NCBI GenBank assembly: GCA_035640715.1
Contig: DASQVO010000503.1
Span: 1-21,123, forward strand
Source of the DNA: DASQVO01 sp035640715
GTDB taxonomy: Bacteria > Actinomycetota > Actinomycetes > Streptosporangiales > Streptosporangiaceae
Direction of reading: 5' to 3'
Length of the DNA: 21,123 nt
Positions 1-7,011 of the stretch are shown here, one piece after another. The notes under the pieces were generated by a model. The model ran no database searches. It was not told where the DNA came from and saw nothing but the letters and a program-made list of their open reading frames with translations. A program made the position numbers and the translations under genes. The number at the start of each line of letters is the position of its first letter. The stretch's first letter is position 1.

Positions 1-1
1 C

Positions 2-748
2 GGCACGGACAGCGCCGGCAGTACCGGCAATGGGCAGCCGGCCGGGGGCGGCGGCCATGGCGGCACCGCCAAGCCGAAGGGCAGCGTGCCCGGTAAGGGA
101 GCGCCCCCGCCCCCGGGTGCCTCGTGCGTACCGGCCAGCCCGCTGCTGCCCGCACCCAGCACGTCCCCCAGCCAGGAGAGCACACCGCAGTCGCCGCCGC
201 CGGTCACGTCGACGCCCACCGCGGCACCTTCCCAGACGTCAGCCCTGACGGGGAGCGCGGCGCCGACGCCGGCCACGAGCGGATCAGCCACGCCGAGCCC
301 GGCCGGTGACTCCGCCTCCAGCTCGGGGCCTCCGGTCACGATCTCCCCGCAAGCCGGAACGAGCGCCACGATATGCACGGGCGCGTCGGCCTCGCCGGGG
401 CCGACGCCGCCGGGAGCGTCGAGGGTGCCCTCCACCACTGCGCCGTTCCAGCCGCCAATGTCCCTGGCGCCAATGTCCCCGGTGCCATGGTCCCCGGCGC
501 CAACCTCAGCCGCGTCAACGTCCCCGGCGCCATCGCCTGCCGCACCGTCGTCCCCGGCGCCAACGTCCCGGGCGCCGGGCCAGCTTGCGCGGCACCGTAA
601 GCCAAGCCCGGCAATCTCGGCTTCCCCGGTCACGGCGCACGGTTCTCACGGCAAGTCAGGTGGCGGCGGTTCTCACGGCAAGTCCGGTGACGGCGGTTCT
701 CACGGCGAGTCCGGTGGCGGCGGTTCTCACGGCAAGTCCGGCGCATGA
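2..748 (+). CDS. C-terminal part of a Pro/Ser/Thr/Ala-rich surface protein
   Basis: The reading frame is open from the left edge of the window to a TGA at 746-748, so the true start lies upstream; an internal GTG at 86 is only a fallback start. About 190 residues are almost entirely Pro, Ser, Thr, Ala and Gly, with many short SPAPTS-like repeats at about 455-580. The last 35 residues are four 9-residue repeats of the type GSHGKSGGG. No catalytic domain is visible. This composition is typical of exposed stalks or linkers of cell-wall or secreted actinobacterial proteins; that role is inferred. No membrane anchor or sorting motif follows the repeats. A fifth repeat copy continues after the stop in another frame, which suggests the tail was once longer. 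The frame could also be the tail of a large multidomain enzyme or kinase. Confidence 0.55.
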   Translation, partial: GTDSAGSTGNGQPAGGGGHGGTAKPKGSVPGKGAPPPPGASCVPASPLLPAPSTSPSQESTPQSPPPVTSTPTAAPSQTSALTGSAAPTPATSGSATPSPAGDSASSSGPPVTISPQAGTSATICTGASASPGPTPPGASRVPSTTAPFQPPMSLAPMSPVPWSPAPTSAASTSPAPSPAAPSSPAPTSRAPGQLARHRKPSPAISASPVTAHGSHGKSGGGGSHGKSGDGGSHGESGGGGSHGKSGA

Positions 749-775
749 TTCTCACGGCAAGCCCGGCGGTGATGC
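641..775 (+). repeat. 27-bp coding tandem repeat array, about 5 copies
   Basis: Copies begin at about 641, 668, 695 and 722, each starting GGTTCTCACGGCRAGTC. A fifth, partial copy begins two bases early (TTCTCACGG at 749). The first four are in frame and encode GSHGKSGGG-type units; the fifth lies beyond the stop codon in a different frame because of a 2-base deletion at the copy 4/5 junction. There are no unique spacers, so this is not a CRISPR array. Confidence 0.85.
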
Positions 776-845
776 AGGCACCTTCCCGGAAGGGGTTGCC
801 CGCCGGGTGCCGTGCTCGATGAACACCACGTACAGTCGGCAGCGC

Positions 846-900
846 GGGGTCACTGGTTCGGAGCAGGTACTTGCCGTCGAGGCTGGCCCGGCCTTGATGG
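846..900 (-). pseudogene. IS1634-like transposase scrap
   Basis: On the minus strand, 846-881 reads LDGKYLLRTSDP, preceded by a short plausible stretch. From memory, a DGK(Y/F)LLRTSD segment is a recurring motif of IS1634/IS4-type DDE transposases. Nothing else of the element is recognisable on either side, and no terminal inverted repeats were found. The remaining sequence between 749 and 1004 contains no gene I can support. The call rests on about 12 residues and is tentative. Confidence 0.35.
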
Positions 901-1004
901 CACCCGGAGGTGCCCAGGTTGCGGGGGCCGGCTGGCGGCGCCGGTCCGGGGATCCGCCGGGCCCGTGGCGGTCGTAGACGTCGGTGGTGGCGTCGTAGCG
1001 GGGC

Positions 1005-1877
1005 TTAGGCGCGCTGCCGCCGTTCCATCAGCCGCAGCACGAGGGGGGTGAGGATGAGCTGCAAGGCCAGCGGCATCTTGCCTCCTGGCACCACGATGAT
1101 ATTCGGCCGCGACATGAACGAGTCATGCAGCATGGCCAGCAGGTAGGGGAAGTCGATGCCTCTGGGGTTGGCGAACCGGATGATAACGAAGCTCTCGTCC
1201 GCTGTCGGGATGTCCCGTGCGATGAACGGGTTGGAGGTGTCGACGGTCGGTACCCGCTGGAAGTTGATGTGGGTGCGGGAGAACTGCGGGCAGATGTAGT
1301 GGACGTAGTCCGGCATCCGCCGCAGGATCGTTTCCACGATGGCCTCGCCGGAGTAGCCGCGTTCGTTCTTGTCCCGCCAGGCTTTCTGGATCCATTCCAG
1401 GTTGATGATCGGCACGATCCCGACGAGCAGGTCGGCGTGCTCGGCCACGTTCACGTCCGGCGTGACAACGGCCCCGTGCAGGCCTTCATAGCACAGCATG
1501 TCCGTGCCGGCGGGGATCTCCTCCCAGCGGGTGAATGTGCCGCTCTTCTGGCCGTAGGGCTCGGCCTCCTCCGCGTTGTGCAGGTACTTCCTGACCCGGC
1601 CGGAGCCGTCCTCGCCGTAACCGCGGAACAGGCCGGCGAGTTCCTCCAGCAGGTTCGCCTCCGGGCTGAAGTGGCAGAAGTGGTGGTTGCCCGAGGCCTC
1701 GGCCTCGGCCGTCGCGACGAGCATCCCCTCGCGGTCATGGCGGTGGAATGAGTCGCCTTCGACGAACGCCGCAGTGATGTGCTCCCGCCGGAAGATGTGC
1801 TGCAGCGACCTGGTCACCGACGTCGTCCCGGCCCCTGATGAGCCGGTGATGGCCACGACCGGATGCTTGACCGACAT
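1005..1877 (-). CDS. cbbP: Phosphoribulokinase, class I (bacterial octameric type)
   Basis: The enzyme phosphorylates ribulose 5-phosphate with ATP to ribulose 1,5-bisphosphate, the Rubisco substrate, in the cytoplasm. The 290-residue length is usual for class I bacterial PRK. The Walker A motif GSSGAGTT lies at residues 12-19. Asp42 (VEGDSFHR), Glu131 (CYEGLHGA) and Asp169 (WRDK) fall at the positions known as catalytic or ATP/Mg residues in the Rhodobacter sphaeroides enzyme. The C-terminal half carries the usual segments around YICPQFSRTHINFQRVP. The ATG start at 1877 has GAAAGG about 9 bases upstream. It is the last gene of the minus-strand cbb unit, 19 bases downstream of the fructose-bisphosphatase, so co-transcription is likely. 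No Rubisco genes adjoin it. Function is very likely; the flux through it depends on a Rubisco encoded elsewhere. Confidence 0.96.
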   Translation of the reverse strand: MSVKHPVVAITGSSGAGTTSVTRSLQHIFRREHITAAFVEGDSFHRHDREGMLVATAEAEASGNHHFCHFSPEANLLEELAGLFRGYGEDGSGRVRKYLHNAEEAEPYGQKSGTFTRWEEIPAGTDMLCYEGLHGAVVTPDVNVAEHADLLVGIVPIINLEWIQKAWRDKNERGYSGEAIVETILRRMPDYVHYICPQFSRTHINFQRVPTVDTSNPFIARDIPTADESFVIIRFANPRGIDFPYLLAMLHDSFMSRPNIIVVPGGKMPLALQLILTPLVLRLMERRQRA

Positions 1878-1896
1878 GGGCGGCGCCTTTCGGTAC

Positions 1897-3006
1897 TCAG
1901 TCGCGGAAAAGCGATCGGGTGTTGAACAGTGAAGAGTCGAAGGCCAGCTCAGCGGGCTGGAGATGGTCGCGGTGGTACTGCTCGATCCGCTCGACTTCCC
2001 GGCGGGACCCGAAGATGAACGGCACGCGCTGGTGCAGGCCGCTCGGGGTCACCTCCATCACCCGTTCGTGGGCGGTGCTGGCCAGGCCGCCGGCCTGCTC
2101 GATGATGAACGAGACCGGGCTGGCCTCATAGAGCAGCCGGAGCCGTCCCGCCCGGCCCGGCTGTTTGCTGTCGGCCGGGTACAGGAACACCCCGCCGCGG
2201 GTCAGGATGCGGAACGCCTCTGCCACCAGCGAGGCGATCCAGCGCATGTTGAAGTCCTTGCCGCGCGGGCCGGTCTTCCCGGCGAGGCACTCCTGGACGT
2301 AGCGGCGGACCGGCGGCTCCCAGTAGCGCTCGTTGGAGGAGTTGATCGCGAACTCGCCGGCCTCTTCTGGGATGCGCATCTGCGGATGGGTGAGGACGAA
2401 GTCGCCGATGTCGCGGTCAAGGGTGAAGCCGTCGACACCGCTGCCGGTGGTCAGGACGAGCATCGTGGCCGGGCCGTAGAGCGCGAAACCGGCGCACACC
2501 TGCCCGGTGCCCGGCTGGAGGAAGTCCCCGGCAGATGCGTCGGTGCCGGGCCTGGGGCTGCGCAGGACGGAGAAGATCGTGCCGACCGAGATATTCACGT
2601 CGAGGTTGCTGGAGCCGTCCAGCGGGTCGAATACGAGCAGGTACTTGCCGCGGCGGTAGGCGGGGGGGATCGGGTAGACATCCGGCATCTCCTCCGAGAC
2701 CATCCCGGCGAGGTGCCCGGTCCACTCGGTCTGGCCGATCATCACCGCGTTGCTGACAACGTCGAGTTTCTTCTGCGCCTCGCCCTGCACATTCTCTGCA
2801 CCGGCGTCGCCGAGCGCACCGATGAGCGCGCCCCTGCTGACCTGGTTGGCGATCATCTTGACCGCGGTCGCCACGGCGTTCAGCAGCCCGGAGAAGTCAC
2901 CGGTCGGCTCCCGGTGCCGGTTCTGATGTTCCTTCTCGATGGTGAAGCGCGTGAGCGTCTTGCGCTCCGCCGCGAGAGGGGGAGCGCCCCCGCGTACGTC
3001 AAGCAC
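1897..3006 (-). CDS. cbbF: Class I fructose-1,6-bisphosphatase
   Basis: It hydrolyses fructose 1,6-bisphosphate to fructose 6-phosphate in the Calvin cycle and gluconeogenesis. The 369-residue protein has the type I FBPase hallmarks: the N-terminal LTRFTIE segment (18-24), the metal-binding SEE at 104-106, DPLDGSSN at 127-134, NSSNERYW near 222-229, and LLYEASP around 291-297 with the metal-ligand Glu. The chosen start is GTG at 3006, which overlaps the stop codon of the upstream aldolase by 8 bases and has a run of seven G about 4 bases before it, so translational coupling is likely. The first 15 residues precede the conserved core and the start could be slightly further in. Most actinobacteria use the unrelated class II GlpX enzyme for gluconeogenesis, so a class I copy beside phosphoribulokinase fits a Calvin-cycle role. 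Confidence 0.96.
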   Translation of the reverse strand: MLDVRGGAPPLAAERKTLTRFTIEKEHQNRHREPTGDFSGLLNAVATAVKMIANQVSRGALIGALGDAGAENVQGEAQKKLDVVSNAVMIGQTEWTGHLAGMVSEEMPDVYPIPPAYRRGKYLLVFDPLDGSSNLDVNISVGTIFSVLRSPRPGTDASAGDFLQPGTGQVCAGFALYGPATMLVLTTGSGVDGFTLDRDIGDFVLTHPQMRIPEEAGEFAINSSNERYWEPPVRRYVQECLAGKTGPRGKDFNMRWIASLVAEAFRILTRGGVFLYPADSKQPGRAGRLRLLYEASPVSFIIEQAGGLASTAHERVMEVTPSGLHQRVPFIFGSRREVERIEQYHRDHLQPAELAFDSSLFNTRSLFRD

Positions 3007-4015
3007 TGACCCCCCCGTGAACTAGGTCCTTCGGGGAACTGGCGGCACTTGCCCGGGCACAGTTGGCGGCCAGCGCCGCCTGCGCCTGCGCTATGTTGCC
3101 CGGGTCGCCGTGCCACGCGTGGAGCGCATCGCTGACCAGTGCCCGGCCGAAGGAGTAGGTCAGCCGCCACGGCGCTCCGCCGTCGCCGGCGGCGGCGTTG
3201 ATCGCCGCCAGGTTCGCGCAGGCCCGCTCGTTGCTCTGGCCCCCGGACAAGAAGGCGATGCCGGGAACGGCCGCCGGCACGGTGGCCCGCAGCACCCGCA
3301 GGGTGCGCCGGGCGACCTCCTCCGGGTCTGCCTGCGTGCCGCTTCCCGTGGCCTCGATCACCATGTTCGGCTTGAGCACCATACCGGCGGGGTCGGCGCC
3401 CATCAGCCCGATCTGCTCGAAGACCGTCCCCAGCATTTCGGAGGTGACGGCCTCACAGCGGCCGATGTCATGGGCGCCGTCCATGAGCACCTCGGGCTCG
3501 ACGATCGGGACCAGACCCGCCTCCTGGCAGAGGGCAGCGTAGCGGGCCAGCGCGTGAGCGTTCGCCACCGCGGCACGCGGGCTGAACCGGTCCGGGGCCA
3601 GCACGGCACGCCACTTGGCGAAGGTGGCGCCGATCTCCCGGTATTCCTCGAGCCGGCCACGCAGGCCGTCCAGGCCCTCAGTGACCACCGCCCCGCCGGC
3701 GAACGGCAGTGCCGTCACGCCCTTGTCGACCTTGATACCGGCGTGGATGCCCCGGTCTCGCGCGGCGTCGGCGAAGGAGGCCCCGCCGGCCAGGGACTGG
3801 CGCAGCGTCTCGTCGCAGAGGATGATTCCCGAGACCCACTCCCTCAGCCCAGGGGTGGTGAGGAGCAGCTCACGGTAGTCGCGCCGGGCCGTCTCGCTCG
3901 CCGGAACCCCCGCGGCTTCCAGGCGCTTGGACATTGTGGCGATGCTCTCATCCGCAGCGAGCACGCCCTTGCCCGGTGCGACCAGCGACCCGGCGATATC
4001 ACGCAGTGCAGGCAT
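2999..4015 (-). CDS. Class I (Schiff-base) fructose-bisphosphate aldolase
   Basis: It catalyses reversible condensation of dihydroxyacetone phosphate with glyceraldehyde 3-phosphate, and probably with erythrose 4-phosphate in the Calvin cycle. With the ATG at 4015 the protein has 338 residues, close to the family length of about 340. The start is set by GGAAGGAG 7 bases upstream; an upstream in-frame start at 4120 would add 35 residues with no family character. Visible motifs are AADES near residues 20-24, FAKWR with the acid/base Lys at about 134, PIVEPE near 170-175, and VLKPNM with the Schiff-base Lys at about 215. The 3' end overlaps the fructose-bisphosphatase start by 8 bases. It is the first gene of the tight three-gene unit with cbbF and cbbP. 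Confidence 0.95.
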   Translation of the reverse strand: MPALRDIAGSLVAPGKGVLAADESIATMSKRLEAAGVPASETARRDYRELLLTTPGLREWVSGIILCDETLRQSLAGGASFADAARDRGIHAGIKVDKGVTALPFAGGAVVTEGLDGLRGRLEEYREIGATFAKWRAVLAPDRFSPRAAVANAHALARYAALCQEAGLVPIVEPEVLMDGAHDIGRCEAVTSEMLGTVFEQIGLMGADPAGMVLKPNMVIEATGSGTQADPEEVARRTLRVLRATVPAAVPGIAFLSGGQSNERACANLAAINAAAGDGGAPWRLTYSFGRALVSDALHAWHGDPGNIAQAQAALAANCARASAASSPKDLVHGGVSA

Positions 4016-4352
4016 GCGGTCTCTCCTTCCATAGCGGACTACGTGATCAGCGAGGCTACGGCCCGCACGGCGGCACGTCTTCCCCCAATCACGGGAACCA
4101 GAAGGTGAAGGCGGCGGCATACCTTGATCGTTTCCCCGGCGGGGGAAGCGTCGCGCCGATCGTGGGAGAAGCTGAGTCCGTGACCGATCGCGCGGCGGAC
4201 GTGGCAGCCCGGTACGGGCTGCACGCCGTTCCGGTGCGGGGATGCGCGGCCGTGGCTCCCGGTATGCCGTCGCCCAGGCCTCTTCCCCCTTCTGCCCTTA
4301 CCCGCCGGAGTAGCTCACAAACGTAATGTGACGGAGAATGCGGGACTGCAGC
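4016..4352. other. Intergenic region upstream of the aldolase-cbbF-cbbP unit
   Basis: This 337-base gap should carry the promoter of the minus-strand aldolase operon and the end of the cbbY message. It contains an inverted repeat at 4129-4150 (separate entry). I could not choose a convincing -35/-10 pair on the minus strand. A plus-strand frame of 73 codons from a GTG at 4105 to 4326 is open but lacks a ribosome site and matches no family I recognise, so I do not call it a gene. No LysR-type cbbR gene is present in the gap or anywhere else in the window. Confidence 0.6.
4129..4150. promoter_or_regulatory. Inverted repeat upstream of the cbb unit, possible operator
   Basis: CGTTTCCCC (4129-4137) and GGGGAAGCG (4142-4150) form a 9-base near-perfect inverted repeat with a 4-base centre and one mismatch (a G-U pair in RNA). 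It lies 114-135 bases upstream of the aldolase ATG. No T run follows on either strand, so an operator is somewhat more likely than a terminator. The cognate protein is unknown. Confidence 0.3.
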
Positions 4353-5075
4353 TCAGGCGGGCCGGGTCAGGCCTGGCAGCAGCGGCCAGGGGCCGCCCGC
4401 CCCGATAACGGGAAACTCGGAAAGCACCGCGCTCGCCCCGGCGAAGTCCTGCCCGCGCGTGTAGTCGTTGGTGACCACGATGCAGGTGAGGCCCGCCGCC
4501 AGCGCGGCGCGCAGCCCGTTCTCGGAGTCCTCGACGGCCAGCGCGCGGCCGGGCGCCACGCCGAGCCGGGCCAGTGCTTCCCGGTAGGCAGCCGGGTCGG
4601 GCTTGAGTGCGGCGACCTCGTCGCCGGTGACGACGACTTCGAAAGTACCGGGGCCGAACAGCACGTCCAGCAACGGCTCGACCCACGCCCGCGTGCCCGT
4701 GGTCGCGATCGCCAGCCGCAGGCCCGCGGCCCGGAGCACGGCGATGAACTCGCGGGCACCCGGGCGTGCGGGGATCCGGCCCTGCTGGATGAGCTCGCGG
4801 AACCTCGCCGTCTTATCCTCATGCAGCCGCCCGGCCAGCCGGGCCGCCGCCGGCGGGCTGTAGCCCTGGCTCCGCAGGAACGCCGCTATCCGCCGCCGGC
4901 CGCCAGTGATACGCAGCCATTGCCCGTACTCCCCGGCCTCCCACCGGTACGGCAGCCCGGCGGCGGCGAACGCCTCATTGAACGCGACCCGGTGCCCATC
5001 CCGCTCGCTGTCGGCCAAGGTCCCGTCCACGTCGAAGATAACCGCGGACGGCACAAGGCTCAGGCCAGGCGGCAT
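4353..5075 (-). CDS. cbbY: CbbY-like HAD phosphatase (xylulose-1,5-bisphosphate phosphatase)
   Basis: CbbY enzymes dephosphorylate xylulose 1,5-bisphosphate, a misfire product that inhibits Rubisco, to xylulose 5-phosphate. The 240-residue HAD protein has the nucleophile motif FDVDGTLADSERDGHR (14-29; Asp15 nucleophile, Asp17 acid/base), a helical cap, motif II Thr in ATTGT, motif III Lys in KPDP, and the motif IV acidic pair in VEDSENG. The segment after the nucleophile resembles CbbY rather than generic beta-phosphoglucomutases. The ATG at 5075 is preferred because GGAGG lies 6 bases upstream; a start at 5120 lacks one. It sits 337 bases upstream of the aldolase on the same strand, so it may have a separate transcript. 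A broader sugar-phosphatase role cannot be excluded. Confidence 0.85.
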   Translation of the reverse strand: MPPGLSLVPSAVIFDVDGTLADSERDGHRVAFNEAFAAAGLPYRWEAGEYGQWLRITGGRRRIAAFLRSQGYSPPAAARLAGRLHEDKTARFRELIQQGRIPARPGAREFIAVLRAAGLRLAIATTGTRAWVEPLLDVLFGPGTFEVVVTGDEVAALKPDPAAYREALARLGVAPGRALAVEDSENGLRAALAAGLTCIVVTNDYTRGQDFAGASAVLSEFPVIGAGGPWPLLPGLTRPA

Positions 5076-5183
5076 GCTCCGCCTCCAGGCCCCCGCAGCA
5101 GGCGCCGGTAAGCGCGGCACCCGCCGGCAACGATCCCGTACCGGGTCATCACCACATACGTCTTAAGCATCTTCTCCCCGCTC

Positions 5184-5220
5184 CAGCCGCCTGCCGGGCC
5201 TTCGCCGGACCAGGCGGCTG
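5184..5220. terminator. Strong hairpin between the L,D-transpeptidase and cbbY
   Basis: CAGCCGCCTG (5184-5193) and CAGGCGGCTG (5211-5220) are perfect 10-base inverted arms. The 17-base loop itself contains CCGG...CCGG, which can extend the stem. It lies about 95 bases downstream of the L,D-transpeptidase stop on the minus strand and upstream of cbbY. There is no clear U tract, as is common for actinobacterial terminators. It probably separates the cell-wall unit from the cbb unit. Confidence 0.6.
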
Positions 5221-5313
5221 CCCCGTGACGGCAAGCGTTGCCGCCCGCAACAATACGAAAGACAGCCGGCGGAGCAACTCACCCACGCGATGGAATGTGA
5301 GGGGGAAACAGGG

Positions 5314-6135
5314 TTACCTCGTGATCACGACAGGTGTGCCGAGGGGCAGTTCCCCGGCGAGCCGCTCGACGACCGCGTTGGGTACGCGGATGCAGCCGTT
5401 CGACGCTGCCGTCCCGATCAACGCGGGCTCATCCGTCCCGTGCAGCCCGATCTGGCCGGGCCCGCCACCAAAACTGGACAGCACGTTGGAGAAGGCCGAG
5501 AGCCCGTAGGCGTAAGGGCCGTAGGCACCTGAGGGGTCGGGCTGGCGGAGCAGTTCGGTGATGAAGTACGTGCCGACCGGCGTGGGGGTGGCCGCCGTGC
5601 CCGTGGCCACCGGCGTCCGCAGAAGTATCCGTGAGCCGCTCATCGCTGTGAGCCTGTGCAGCGAGAGGCTGACGAGCACCTTGTAGTCGTCCTTCTGTAG
5701 CGTCACTTCCGAGGACCGGATCCAGGTGGTCGAACCGTCCGGGCGCCTGGCCACATACACGTCAAGCCATGCGCCGTCATCCTGCTTGACGAGGAAGACC
5801 GCGGGCACGCCGAGCGCGCTGCGCCCCTGGAAAACCGACGGGCTGGCGGCCAGTGACGGTGTCTGGTACAGGTGGACGAGCGGGACGCGCGCCACGGCCA
5901 CAAGTGAGGCGCGGCCGGACGCGATTCCCGGTGCGGGGCTGGCTGCGGCGCCGGACGGACCCTGAGCGGCCGCCGTCTCCCGCCCGGCCGGGCTTCGTCC
6001 CGCAAGCACGACCACCCACGCGATAACTATGGCGATAGCCGCGGCGCCGAGCCCGGCCCAGACGATGAACCCGGCCCAGCGCGAGCGTCGGCCTTCCACG
6101 TCAGCCCGTAAAGTTCGCTGGCGCCGTGACGGCAT
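5314..6135 (-). CDS. Membrane-anchored L,D-transpeptidase (YkuD domain)
   Basis: L,D-transpeptidases make 3-3 peptidoglycan cross-links outside the membrane. The 273-residue protein has a basic N terminus, one membrane segment at about 21-45, an Ala/Pro-rich linker, a Trp-containing SH3-like region (about 80-150), and a C-terminal YkuD domain. Its active-site signature runs from HGT (His232) to SNGCIR with the nucleophile Cys248. The ATG at 6135 overlaps the end of the upstream secreted-protein gene by 35 bases; a GTG at 6099, one base after that gene's stop, would give a start 12 codons later. Neither has a strong ribosome site, so coupling to the upstream gene is likely. A hairpin at 5184-5220 follows. 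A murein-related function is confident; substrate details are not visible. Confidence 0.92.
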   Translation of the reverse strand: MPSRRQRTLRADVEGRRSRWAGFIVWAGLGAAAIAIVIAWVVVLAGRSPAGRETAAAQGPSGAAASPAPGIASGRASLVAVARVPLVHLYQTPSLAASPSVFQGRSALGVPAVFLVKQDDGAWLDVYVARRPDGSTTWIRSSEVTLQKDDYKVLVSLSLHRLTAMSGSRILLRTPVATGTAATPTPVGTYFITELLRQPDPSGAYGPYAYGLSAFSNVLSSFGGGPGQIGLHGTDEPALIGTAASNGCIRVPNAVVERLAGELPLGTPVVITR

Positions 6136-6814
6136 GTGCCGCAGGTGCCGGTGCCGTGCGGGGTGCCGATCCTGACGGCGTGCTGCTCGGCGAAGGGGCC
6201 GGCGAATGATGCGGCTGCTGGGCTGCGCAGCCGAGCACGCTGCCGATCTGGGTGACGAGCCCGCTGAGCTGCGGCCCCGCCTGCGGGACCTGGGTCAGGG
6301 CCGAAGAGATCTGATGAACGATCGGGCAGACCAGGGTGAGGACAGGGTTCGCCGCGCTGCTGCCCGCCTTCGAGCATCCGAGGCCGCTGCTCAGCTGCCC
6401 GGCAAGGCCCTGGAGCTGCGCGCCAGCATTGGGAACCTGGGATGCCAGCGAACTGAGCTGCGAGACGGCCGGGCACGCCGGGTTGGCAGCGGGGTCCGCT
6501 GTCTGGGCTGCCTTCGTTTGCGGCGCCTGGCCTGCCGTGGTGGCATCAGCCCGACCCGACGGCTCCTGGGAGGACCGGCTCTGGCTCGGCTGGCTGCCCT
6601 GACTGGAGCACGACGGCGCTGACCCACCGCCCAGCAGACCGTTCAGGCTGCTGACCACGGAGCCGACAACACCGGAGGAACCCGCAGATCCGGAGCAGCC
6701 GGACCCGGCTGTGGACCCGAACGCCACAACAGGGGTGGCCGCCATCCCCGCGGCGAACAGACCTGAGAGAGCGATCACCTGCCAGCATGTTCTGAAGCGC
6801 CGCACTCCTACCAC
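6101..6814 (-). CDS. Secreted protein with two C-x32-C modules, unknown function
   Basis: I do not recognise a named family. The 237-residue product begins with a basic N terminus and a hydrophobic segment at about 12-32 typical of a signal peptide. A Gly/Ser-rich region and a Ser/Gln/Pro linker follow. Then come two copies of a 34-residue module: Cys114-Cys147 and Cys163-Cys196. Both start CP, contain QVPxAGxQLxGL and end SxLGC. Each module has exactly one Cys at each end, suggesting one disulfide per module. The tail is Pro/Ser/Ala-rich. The start is GTG at 6814 with AGAGAAG just upstream; GTG at 6805 is an alternative. It overlaps the L,D-transpeptidase by 35 bases, so a cell-envelope role is inferred from the signal peptide and context. 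Confidence 0.75.
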   Translation of the reverse strand: MVGVRRFRTCWQVIALSGLFAAGMAATPVVAFGSTAGSGCSGSAGSSGVVGSVVSSLNGLLGGGSAPSCSSQGSQPSQSRSSQEPSGRADATTAGQAPQTKAAQTADPAANPACPAVSQLSSLASQVPNAGAQLQGLAGQLSSGLGCSKAGSSAANPVLTLVCPIVHQISSALTQVPQAGPQLSGLVTQIGSVLGCAAQQPHHSPAPSPSSTPSGSAPRTAPAPAAHAVTAPANFTG

Positions 6815-6972
6815 CTTCTCTGTACCTGGCTGGGCACTGGGCCTCGCGCTGTTTCAGACGTGACGTCGCAATAATGCTGTCCCTCCGCCAGGTCTGCCGC
6901 TGTCTGGATGTGCGGCGCCCCGGTGATGATCCGTTCCGCTTCGGCCAGCGCCTGCGCGAACTGGGTCAGCAA
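6808..6972 (-). pseudogene. N-terminal remnant of a DUF1214-like gene
   Basis: From a TTG at 6972 the minus strand reads a GC-rich, protein-like stretch of about 34 residues (FAQALAEAERIITGAP, then TAADLAEG). From memory this resembles the N-terminal helix region of DUF1214-type proteins, where a D(L)xEGYxYL segment would follow. Here the similarity breaks off at about 6871, and the frame runs through unrelated sequence to a TAG at 6808, ending inside the start region of the secreted-protein gene. Full family members are several hundred residues long, so this is a stub. A KstR-type palindrome lies just upstream. The family assignment is tentative. Confidence 0.4.
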
Positions 6973-6981
6973 AACGTCACC

Positions 6982-6997
6982 CTAGAACAAGTTCTAG
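6982..6997. promoter_or_regulatory. KstR-type operator palindrome
   Basis: CTAGAACAAGTTCTAG has perfect 7-base arms around a central AA. The inner 14 bases (6983-6996) match TnnAACnnGTTnnA, the consensus described for the TetR-family sterol-catabolism regulator KstR in mycobacteria and relatives. It lies 10 bases upstream of the TTG of the DUF1214-like remnant on the minus strand, where an operator would be expected. LexA/SOS boxes have a wider spacer and differ. No KstR gene is in the window. Confidence 0.55.
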
Positions 6998-7011
6998 AAA
7001 GGCGTCAATGA

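Noticed and set aside
641..775. Possible CRISPR array
   Set aside because: Repeats are contiguous, in coding frame and lack unique spacers.
1963..4108. Long plus-strand frames (1963-3009 and 3110-4108) opposite cbbF and the aldolase
   Set aside because: Mirror frames of well-identified enzymes; no ribosome sites or domains.
4105..4326. 73-codon plus-strand frame upstream of the aldolase
   Set aside because: No ribosome site, no family resemblance, and it crosses the likely promoter region of the cbb unit.
6982..6997. Palindrome as a LexA/SOS box
   Set aside because: Actinobacterial SOS boxes have a longer spacer and CGAAC/GTTCG arms; the 2-base spacer and TAGAAC arms fit KstR better.
6874..7011. 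45-codon plus-strand frame with an HTH-like FGQRLRELGQQNVTLEQVLE stretch
   Set aside because: It is antisense to the DUF1214-like remnant, has no ribosome site, and its resemblance to an HTH start is probably a by-product of the opposite coding strand.
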